Part shown: positions 1 to 5,142 of the stretch, in pieces
Position numbering within the stretch: the first letter of the stretch is position 1
Layout: each line of letters begins with the position of its first letter
Assembly (NCBI GenBank): GCA_934281565.1
Contig: CAKQXI010000119.1
Coordinates: 1 to 7,349, forward strand
From: an uncultured Prevotella sp.
GTDB taxonomy: Bacteria > Bacteroidota > Bacteroidia > Bacteroidales > Bacteroidaceae
DNA: 7,349 nucleotides
Reading direction: 5' to 3'
Program-made: the position numbers and the translations under genes
The notes under the pieces: generated by a model
The model's database searches: none
Told to the model about the DNA's origin: nothing
The model's input: the letters and a program-made list of their open reading frames with translations, nothing else

Positions 1-25
1 CATATTTGATGTTCTTCTTTTCCAT
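1..25 (-). CDS. xseB: Exodeoxyribonuclease VII small subunit, N-terminal 8 codons only
   Basis: An ATG at 25..23 on the minus strand opens a frame reading MEKKNIKY up to the window edge. XseB proteins of Bacteroidota commonly start with a short charged stretch of this kind (Lys/Glu-rich, then KY), and xseB usually follows xseA directly. Here it starts 15 bp after the xseA stop codon, so the two would be co-transcribed and probably translationally linked. XseB is a small helical protein; several copies bind the coiled coil of XseA to form active exonuclease VII. Only eight residues are visible, so the call rests mainly on position behind xseA and on the fit of the first residues. Confidence 0.75.
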
Positions 26-40
26 ATTTATCTTATCTTG

Positions 41-1345
41 TTATGTTTTAACCACAGACTTTCTACTACCTTTGGCAAATCGGGTTTCTATCTCGTCACC
101 ATCTTTCAACAAAGAAGCATCCTTGATGCTCTTTCCATCTTTCAAGGTGATGCTATATCCTCGTTTCAAGAGTCGCTTGGGATCTTGGGCATTTGCCCTT
201 TGCAACAACATTTCTAACCTGTGCTTTTCCCGATACACTTTCCTCAAAAGAGGTTCCTTTAGCTTAGACTCTAACAAATACAAATGTTGCAAACCATCAG
301 TCGGTATTCTCTTGACTTTCACGGTCAAGCGGTCCAACAACCTGTCCAAGTATGCTGTTTGACGCGTCTTGACAAGCGAAAACAAGACTGGGATATTTCC
401 CGATAATTTATCAAGTCTCATCCTTTCAACCTGCAAACGCCGCTTCACACAATTCACGATGGCTTCCTGTGCATCTTCTATCCGAGCATAAGTATTGGTC
501 AGGTGCTCTATCAGGAAAGCAGCAGCAGCCGTTGGTGTCTTCACTCGTTTGTAAGAAATCATATCGAGTACACTCTCATCCCTGTCATGTCCTATTCCTG
601 TAATAATAGGCAAAGGAAAGTTTGCCACATTCTCGGCAAGTGCCAATGTATCAAAGCCAGAGAGATCGCTTGTCGCTCCTCCTCCTCGGATGATGACCAC
701 ACAATCCCATTTTTCCCACTCTGCATTGATGGCATCCAAGGCTACTATCACGCTTTGTTCCACTCCCTCTCCTTGCATGGTTGCAGGAAAGAGGCGAGTA
801 TGATATTTCAAGCCGAGGCTATTATCTGAAAGTTGATTGCAGAAATCGCCATAACCTGCTGCTGTTGCACTGGATATGACGGCTATATGCTGACAAAACA
901 TGGGCAGTTCCAGTTCTTTCTGGAGTTCAAACACACCTTCTTCTTTCAAAGTGCTAATGATTTCCATGCGCTTTCTCGCCATGTCTCCCATCGTATAGGT
1001 AGGGTCCATGTCTTCCACAATCCATGAGAAGCCATAGTTCTCATGAAACTGGGCATGTACCTTTAGCAAGACTTTCATCCCTGCATGGATAGGTTGTCCT
1101 GTGATACGCTCAAAGTGAGGACGGATATAAACCCATGTGTTCCTCCAACAAGCAGCATGAGCCTTGGCAATAGGAGTGTTGGAAAGCTCATCTTTCTGTA
1201 TCAGTTCCATATAGCAATGCCCACCATAAGCCTCTCTGGCTTCCGACAGTTCCGCTTCTACCCAATAGCTCTTGGGTAATTCCAATTCGATGGCATCGCG
1301 TACCATCGAGTTGAGTTCATATAATGAGAGATGTTGCTGCACCAT
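41..1345 (-). CDS. xseA: Exodeoxyribonuclease VII large subunit
   Basis: XseA is the catalytic subunit of exonuclease VII, a cytoplasmic metal-independent nuclease that cuts single-stranded DNA from both ends into oligonucleotides and acts in repair. The 434-residue protein is close to the family length (456 in E. coli). An N-terminal OB-fold for ssDNA binding spans about residues 5-112, starting with LSLYELNSMV and containing GGHCYMEL. The catalytic domain follows from about 125: AVISSATAAGYGDF (155-168), the glycine motif IIRGGGATSDLSGFD (218-232), GIGHDRDESVLD (250-261) and KTPTAAAAFLIEH (269-281). Residues about 285-385 are a charged helical stretch matching the XseB-binding coiled coil, and the C-terminus carries the typical RLLKRGYSIT (391-400) and GDEI segments. 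The ATG at 1345 is chosen because LSLYELN lies near the N-terminus in relatives. No Shine-Dalgarno is seen. The 5' leader is made of heptanucleotide repeats. xseB follows after 15 bp. Confidence 0.97.
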   Translation of the reverse strand: MVQQHLSLYELNSMVRDAIELELPKSYWVEAELSEAREAYGGHCYMELIQKDELSNTPIAKAHAACWRNTWVYIRPHFERITGQPIHAGMKVLLKVHAQFHENYGFSWIVEDMDPTYTMGDMARKRMEIISTLKEEGVFELQKELELPMFCQHIAVISSATAAGYGDFCNQLSDNSLGLKYHTRLFPATMQGEGVEQSVIVALDAINAEWEKWDCVVIIRGGGATSDLSGFDTLALAENVANFPLPIITGIGHDRDESVLDMISYKRVKTPTAAAAFLIEHLTNTYARIEDAQEAIVNCVKRRLQVERMRLDKLSGNIPVLFSLVKTRQTAYLDRLLDRLTVKVKRIPTDGLQHLYLLESKLKEPLLRKVYREKHRLEMLLQRANAQDPKRLLKRGYSITLKDGKSIKDASLLKDGDEIETRFAKGSRKSVVKT

Positions 1346-1350
1346 TATTT

Positions 1351-1378
1351 TAGTTGATAGTTAAGAGTTTATAGTTAA
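1351..1378 (+). repeat. Heptanucleotide tandem array, block 1 (TAGTTNA)
   Basis: Four consecutive 7-bp units are read on the plus strand: TAGTTGA, TAGTTAA, GAGTTTA, TAGTTAA. They sit 5 bp upstream of the xseA start codon (in xseA orientation) and so form its immediate leader. An 18-bp interruption containing the purine run GGAGAGGGGG separates them from block 2, in the same orientation. Confidence 0.85.
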
Positions 1379-1396
1379 CAGGAGAGGGGGAATTGA

Positions 1397-1441
1397 TAGT
1401 TAATAGTTAATAGTTTATAGTTAATAGTTGATAGATGATAG
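1397..1441 (+). repeat. Heptanucleotide tandem array, block 2 (TAGTTNA)
   Basis: Six 7-bp units in perfect register on the plus strand: TAGTTAA, TAGTTAA, TAGTTTA, TAGTTAA, TAGTTGA, TAGATGA, then a final TAG. A partial unit, TTGA, precedes the block. Variation is confined almost entirely to the sixth base of the unit. The block is the left arm of a long imperfect inverted repeat with block 3. Confidence 0.9.
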
Positions 1442-1497
1442 CAATTTTTCCTAAAGCAATAAAGCCCTATAAACTATCAACTATAAACTATCAACTA
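1404..1497 (-). other. Long imperfect inverted repeat (potential mRNA hairpin) between S8 gene and xseA
   Basis: Block 2 (1404..1434) and block 3 (1467..1497) are inverted copies that match at 28 of 31 positions, with a 32-nt loop (1435..1466). On the minus-strand transcript two of the three mismatches become G-U wobbles, so a nearly continuous 31-bp stem could form between the peptidase and xseA reading frames. There is no U-tract directly after the stem, so a standard intrinsic terminator is not supported. It could instead be an mRNA processing or stabilising element, or simply a by-product of repeat insertion. Confidence 0.6.
1467..1497 (-). repeat. Heptanucleotide tandem array, block 3, inverted copy
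   Basis: Read on the minus strand from 1497 the sequence is TAGTTGA, TAGTTTA, TAGTTGA, TAGTTTA, TAG, that is four units plus a part unit. The TAGTTGA/TAGTTTA alternation gives a 14-bp higher-order period. The orientation is opposite to blocks 1 and 2. The first TAG (1497..1495) is also the stop codon of the S8 peptidase gene. Confidence 0.9.
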
Positions 1498-2913
1498 TAA
1501 GCTAACCTGCTTCCCCGTTTGGTACGCTTTCCAGAAATCAGGCACTCCATAGCCATACACATTGTCGGGATGGCGTTGATTATTGCCAGCCAACTTGACG
1601 AGCTTGATGATTTGCTTAGCTGTTTTCTTAGGCAATGCCTGCCACAAACAAGCCACCATGCCAGCAATCAATGGTGCGGAGAATGAAGTGCCATTGTCAT
1701 TGATGATAGCCCCACGACCTGTTATCACGGATGTAGGACTTCCGTATGCCATGACATCTGGCTTGATACGCCCATCAGCCGTAGGTCCCACGGCACTGAA
1801 AGGTGCATTCTTGCCATGCTCATTGATACTTCCCACGGTGAGAATATCCTTGGCATCGGCAGGGAAATTGATTTTCTTCCAACTGCCCATGCCATCATTG
1901 CCAGCACTGTTGACACATACAATTCCCTTGTTGGCACACATGGATGCCGTCCTCGAGATAAGGGCTGTCTCACCGTCCTGCTCACTATAAGTATGGTTCA
2001 TGGAAGCATCGTCGAAATCATGATAACCCAAGGAAGAATTGATGACATCGACACCACAACTGTCCGCATACTCGGCTGCTTCCGCCCAGTAGTCTTCCTC
2101 GGCAAGGCTCTCCGTATGCTCGTCCTCACATCTGACCAACAGGTATTCTGCCTCTGGAGCCACACCTATATAATAATGTGGCGAATAGACTGCCATCGTA
2201 GACAATACCATTGTGCCATGCTCCATCTCCTTAAATACATTTTGTGAGCGAGGAACGACAAAATCTTTCACACCTGCCAACTTGATGCCATGCAATGCCG
2301 GTATCTTATCTACATTCATGAAGCCACCGTCGAAGACCGCTATCATCATGCCCTTTCCACGGAAACCTCCTTGATGAAGACGGTTGCCATTCATTGCCTT
2401 GACCTGACTTTGCGATGCTCCGAACTCCGCACCGCTATCTTCCCATTGGTTCAGCTCGTTGCGAAAGCTGTAACGTTTGCGCTCATTGATGGAATCAGGA
2501 GCGACAAACACCTTTTTCATACCAGAGATGAAGTCCAAGCCATCCAACTTTTGCAATTCTTTCTCCTTATGGACACGTACCAGCAAGGTATTGTTCCATT
2601 TGCTCTTGCCCACCACCGTTATGCCAGCTTTCTCCACAGCTTGCAAATAAGCTGGTGCCACAGGCAAGTCGGAGACATCAACCGTTATGCCTTGGCGTTC
2701 CCTACGCTTCAAGGAACGAAGCGATAAGAACTTCTGGGGTTCCAACAGGGAATAAGGAGTATGTTCCAAGTCCTTGTCCTTAAGATAAAGTCGATACATC
2801 ATACATTTACCACCTGGATAAGAAATCATTTCGGTTGCCATGGCATGATTACCATGTGCCGACATCGAGAATGTGGTTAGTATCATGAACAACAAGAGTA
2901 TATATCTCTTCAT
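1495..2913 (-). CDS. Secreted S8 (subtilisin-like) serine peptidase
   Basis: The 472-residue protein starts with a Sec signal peptide: MKR, a hydrophobic stretch (about 4-18), and a likely signal peptidase I site after A26 (AMA-TEM) or A19. No lipobox Cys is present, so it should enter the periplasm or be exported. Residues about 36-140 form a propeptide-like region containing FLSLRSLKRRERQG and DLPVAPAYLQA, common in Bacteroidota subtilases. The catalytic domain has all triad residues: Asp195 in AVFDGGF, His232 in EHGTMV, Ser410 in NGTSFSAP, with oxyanion Asn339 in NSAGND. It ends soon after the typical YGYGVPDFWKAY (453-464). No C-terminal type IX sorting domain follows. The start at 2913 gives the signal peptide at the very N-terminus. 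The stop codon is the first triplet of a heptanucleotide repeat. The gene is first in a minus-strand unit with xseA. Substrate is unknown; general protein or peptide degradation is an inference. Confidence 0.93.
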   Translation of the reverse strand: MKRYILLLFMILTTFSMSAHGNHAMATEMISYPGGKCMMYRLYLKDKDLEHTPYSLLEPQKFLSLRSLKRRERQGITVDVSDLPVAPAYLQAVEKAGITVVGKSKWNNTLLVRVHKEKELQKLDGLDFISGMKKVFVAPDSINERKRYSFRNELNQWEDSGAEFGASQSQVKAMNGNRLHQGGFRGKGMMIAVFDGGFMNVDKIPALHGIKLAGVKDFVVPRSQNVFKEMEHGTMVLSTMAVYSPHYYIGVAPEAEYLLVRCEDEHTESLAEEDYWAEAAEYADSCGVDVINSSLGYHDFDDASMNHTYSEQDGETALISRTASMCANKGIVCVNSAGNDGMGSWKKINFPADAKDILTVGSINEHGKNAPFSAVGPTADGRIKPDVMAYGSPTSVITGRGAIINDNGTSFSAPLIAGMVACLWQALPKKTAKQIIKLVKLAGNNQRHPDNVYGYGVPDFWKAYQTGKQVSL

Positions 2914-2945
2914 GCGAGGTCTTTAATTTTTGATAGGTTCATCAT
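2910..2945 (-). CDS. Possible 11-residue leader ORF overlapping the S8 peptidase start
   Basis: In the 5' leader of the S8 gene, ATG at 2945..2943 opens an 11-codon frame (MMNLSKIKDLA) whose TGA stop overlaps the peptidase ATG as ATGA. This geometry is typical of translational coupling. The frame lies downstream of the predicted promoter, so it would be transcribed. An ORF this short can occur by chance, no homology can be judged, and no ribosome binding site is visible. The frame is real in the sequence; that it is translated is inference. Confidence 0.3.
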   Translation of the reverse strand: MMNLSKIKDLA

Positions 2946-2959
2946 CGGAATATCCCGAT
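2944..2959. promoter_or_regulatory. 16-bp imperfect palindrome near the S8 transcription start
   Basis: ATCGGAATATCCCGAT pairs with its own reverse complement at 14 of 16 positions, the only break being the A/C pair at positions 6 and 11. It begins about 10 bp downstream of the predicted -7 box of the S8 promoter, so it is at or just after the transcription start and borders the possible leader ORF. It may be an operator for a dimeric repressor or a small 5' hairpin. No regulator gene is present in the window. Confidence 0.35.
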
Positions 2960-2969
2960 TTTCAAAATG

Positions 2970-3001
2970 CAAAAGTACAGCATTCTTATGAAATCACCAA
3001 A
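2970..3001 (-). promoter_or_regulatory. Bacteroidota-type promoter for the S8 peptidase - xseAB unit
   Basis: On the minus strand a -33 TTTG (3001..2998) and a -7 TACTTTTG (2977..2970) are separated by 20 bp. This agrees with the Bacteroidota primary sigma consensus, TTTG then about 19-21 bp then TAnnTTTG. Transcription would start near 2963-2965, giving a leader of about 50 nt before the S8 ATG. Both elements match the consensus exactly. Confidence 0.75.
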
Positions 3002-3051
3002 TAATAAGTAAGTTTTTAGTATAATATAAATAAGGTATCAAGATTTTTTTG

Positions 3052-3059
3052 TACTTTTG
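3052..3059 (+). promoter_or_regulatory. Bacteroidota -7 box for the MATE - kinase - purT operon
   Basis: TACTTTTG on the plus strand is an exact TAnnTTTG match, preceded by a T-run. No TTTG or TTG is found at the expected -33 distance, so the upstream element is weak or absent. Transcription from it would start around 3065-3067, leaving a leader of only about 12-14 nt before the ATG at 3079. The surrounding 12 bp (TGTACTTTTGCA, 3050..3061) are identical to those around the opposing S8 promoter. Confidence 0.65.
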
Positions 3060-3078
3060 CAAGCAATAATTGTTAGAA

Positions 3079-4470
3079 ATGGATAATAAAGAAGCAACAT
3101 TAGAACTTGGGACAAAACCCGTGGGCAAGCTATTGATGCAATACGCCTTGCCTGCCATGATAGCGATGACGGCAGCTTCGCTATATAACATCGTAGATCG
3201 TATCTTCATCGGACAAGGTGTTGGCGCCATGGCTATATCTGGTCTTGCCATCACTTTTCCTTTCATGAACCTCACCGCAGCCTTTGGGGCTGGCGTGGGA
3301 GTGGGTGCGTCCACTGCCATCAGTGTCAAGTTGGGACAGAAAGACTATCACACTGCCCAGAACATCCTTGGCAACACGATCTCATTGAACCTCATCATCG
3401 GTATCGGGCTAAGCATCGTCTGCTTACTATTCCTCGACCCTATCTTGAAGTTCTTCGGAGCAAGTGACGCTACGTTGCCATACGCCCATGAATATATGGT
3501 CATCATCTTGCTTGGCAACGTGGTAAGCCATATGTACTTTGGCATGAATGCCTTGCTTAGGGCAGCCAGCAAGCCACGGCAAGCAATGTTCGCCACCATG
3601 TTTACCGTAGTGATGAACATCATTCTCGATGCTCTTTTCATCTTGGTTTTCAACTGGGGCATACGAGGTGCCGCCATTGCCACCATCCTCTCGCAGCTCT
3701 TGGCATTGATGTGGCAGTTCAAGCTGTTCAGCAACAAGAATGAGATACTTCACTTCAAGCATGGCATCTACCGTCTTCGCAAGAAACTGGTGGAGCATAT
3801 CCTTGCCATTGGTATATCGCCGTTCTTGATGAACGTATGCGCTTGCATCATCGTCATCTTCATGAACAACCAGTTCGTACGTTTCGGAGGTGACTTGTCC
3901 GTTGGTGCCTACGGCATAGCCAATGGTATAGCGATGGTCTTTGCGATGTTCGTGATGGGCATCAACCAAGGTATGCAACCGATAGCTGGCTACAACTATG
4001 GTGCCCAGCGCATCGACCGACTGCTGCGGGTGCTCAATCTTTCCATTATCGCTGCCACGGCTTTGATGGTCACGGGATGGTTGATAGCGATGTTCTTGCC
4101 CTATTTCTGTGCGAGGATGTTCACCACGGATGCCACCCTCATCAAAATGTCCATCAAGGCTATTCGTATCGTGATGCTTGTTTTCCCAGTCATTGGTTTC
4201 CAGATGGTGGTAACCAACTTCTTCCAGTGCATTGGAAAGGTGAAAGTGAGCATCTTCCTCTCTCTTTCACGCCAACTGCTCATATTGCTTCCATTGCTGG
4301 CAGTGCTTCCTATGTTCTGGGGTATTGACGGCGTTTGGTACTCCATGCCTATCTCCGATTTCTCGGCGGCAGTGATAGCTGCGGTAGTCATGGTCGCCTA
4401 TATGCGCAAATTGAAAAAGAAACACTTGGAGAATGAAGAAGCCTCTTACAAACAAAGGGTGCAAGCTTAA
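3079..4470 (+). CDS. MATE family multidrug/cation antiporter
   Basis: This is a polytopic inner-membrane protein of 463 residues, the usual MATE length, with about 12 hydrophobic segments in two similar halves. MATE proteins exchange Na+ or H+ for organic cations or drugs. Family signatures seen are NIVDRIFIGQGVG (37-49, end of helix 1), GAGVGVGASTAISVKLGQ (70-87), NALLRAASKPRQAM (157-170), NIILDALFILVFNWGIRGAA (180-199), and in the second half GINQGMQPIAGYNYGAQ (294-310) and GIDGVWYSMPISD (415-427). The pattern is nearest to MepA-like MATE proteins, but the substrate cannot be told from sequence. The C-terminus is a short charged tail (about 442-463). The ATG at 3079 is preferred over a TTG at 3070, because the latter would leave almost no leader after the -7 box. 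It is the first gene of a probable operon; the kinase-like gene starts 29 bp after its stop. Confidence 0.95.
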   Translation: MDNKEATLELGTKPVGKLLMQYALPAMIAMTAASLYNIVDRIFIGQGVGAMAISGLAITFPFMNLTAAFGAGVGVGASTAISVKLGQKDYHTAQNILGNTISLNLIIGIGLSIVCLLFLDPILKFFGASDATLPYAHEYMVIILLGNVVSHMYFGMNALLRAASKPRQAMFATMFTVVMNIILDALFILVFNWGIRGAAIATILSQLLALMWQFKLFSNKNEILHFKHGIYRLRKKLVEHILAIGISPFLMNVCACIIVIFMNNQFVRFGGDLSVGAYGIANGIAMVFAMFVMGINQGMQPIAGYNYGAQRIDRLLRVLNLSIIAATALMVTGWLIAMFLPYFCARMFTTDATLIKMSIKAIRIVMLVFPVIGFQMVVTNFFQCIGKVKVSIFLSLSRQLLILLPLLAVLPMFWGIDGVWYSMPISDFSAAVIAAVVMVAYMRKLKKKHLENEEASYKQRVQA

Positions 4471-4471
4471 T

Positions 4472-4499
4472 ATTAATTCTGAATCATTAATTATTCATT
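4472..4499 (+). repeat. Heptanucleotide array (ATTAATT/ATTCATT) filling the MATE-kinase gap
   Basis: Four 7-bp units fill the gap in exact register: ATTAATT, CTGAATC, ATTAATT, ATTCATT. The array starts 1 bp after the MATE stop codon and its last base is directly followed by the kinase ATG. The second unit is divergent, so only three of four fit the motif. The stretch GAATCATTAATTATTC (4481..4496) is also a near-palindrome (14 of 16). No ribosome binding site is seen, as is usual for this phylum. Confidence 0.6.
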
Positions 4500-5123
4500 A
4501 TGGAAAAGATTATCATAAACGTAGGACGCCAGATAGGCAGTGGCGGTCATATCATCGCCGAGCATCTTGCCAAGGACTTCGGATGCAAGTGCTATGACAA
4601 GGAGTTGCTTAACCTTGCTGCCAAGGAAAGCGGCTTCTCTGAGAAATTCTTCGAGCAGAACGATGAGCAAAAGGGCTTCTTTAAGTCACTTTTCCATTTG
4701 CACATGCCATTGATGAGCGACAATAACTTCTACAACAACGATTTCTCACAAGAAGGACTGTACAAGTTCCAAAGCGATGCCATCAAGAAAGCTGCCGACG
4801 AGGGCAACTGTGTCTTCGTGGGAAGAACCGCCGACTATGTGCTACGTGACTACAAGAATGTCATCAACATCTTTATCACCGCCAATATTGACGACCGCAT
4901 CAAGGCAGTTTGCCATCGTAGGAACATCGACCGTGCCACCGCCCGTAAGTTCATCACAAACGGAGAGGAAAGCCGTGCTTCTTACTACGAATATTATACA
5001 GGCAAGAAATGGGGACACAGTGAGAGCTATGACCTCTGCATCAATAGTAGTATCTTGGGCATAGAGGATACCGAGAAGTTTATTGCGGAGTTCATTAGGA
5101 AAAAGTTTAAAGTTCAATGTTAA
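4500..5123 (+). CDS. Cytidylate kinase-like family protein
   Basis: A 207-residue cytoplasmic protein resembling the cytidylate kinase-like family (Cytidylate_kin2 type of P-loop kinase). The nucleotide-binding loop is GRQIGSGGHIIAEHLAK (9-25). It has the GSGG form of this family and lacks the Lys of a classical Walker A. It is followed by CYDKELLNLAAK (31-42), CVFVGRTADYVLRDY (104-118) with the VGR-AD motif, and the C-terminal block SRASYYEYYTGKKWGHSESY (158-177) then DLCINSS (178-184). This is not the housekeeping Cmk, and its substrate is not established; phosphorylation of a nucleotide or another small molecule is possible. It lies between a MATE transporter (29 bp upstream) and purT (19 bp downstream), suggesting co-transcription. 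The last five codons (FKVQC) and the stop are part of a heptanucleotide repeat, so its extreme C-terminus may vary among strains. Confidence 0.88.
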   Translation: MEKIIINVGRQIGSGGHIIAEHLAKDFGCKCYDKELLNLAAKESGFSEKFFEQNDEQKGFFKSLFHLHMPLMSDNNFYNNDFSQEGLYKFQSDAIKKAADEGNCVFVGRTADYVLRDYKNVINIFITANIDDRIKAVCHRRNIDRATARKFITNGEESRASYYEYYTGKKWGHSESYDLCINSSILGIEDTEKFIAEFIRKKFKVQC

Positions 5124-5142
5124 CACTCAACATTCAACATCA
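5105..5142. repeat. Inverted heptanucleotide repeat (GTTCAAT/ATTCAAC) at the kinase-purT junction
   Basis: Left units GTTTAAA, GTTCAAT and the part unit GTTAAC (5105..5124) are followed by inverted-type units ACTCAAC, ATTCAAC and the part unit ATCA (5125..5142). Arms 5112..5121 and 5129..5138 pair at 9 of 10 positions around a 7-nt loop. The structure contains the kinase stop codon (5121..5123) and ends 4 bp before the purT ATG, so an mRNA hairpin here could affect translation of purT or coupling between the two genes. There is no U-tract to support termination. Confidence 0.6.

Noticed and set aside
1351..1497. CRISPR array or insertion-sequence ends
   Set aside because: The units are 7 bp without spacers, and no transposase or target duplication is present; a short tandem repeat explains the structure.
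3070..3078. TTG start three codons upstream of the MATE ATG
   Set aside because: It lies only 10 bp after the -7 box, leaving almost no leader; the ATG at 3079 is the better start.
3427..3978. 183-residue open frame antisense to the MATE gene
   Set aside because: Its composition is His/Glu/Asp-rich as expected for the reverse of a membrane-protein gene, with no family motif; it is a shadow frame.
5083..5142. Upstream extension of purT starting inside the kinase gene
   Set aside because: The extra 20 residues are translated from kinase codons and repeat sequence; the family N-terminus MKKIMLLGSGELGKE starts at 5143.
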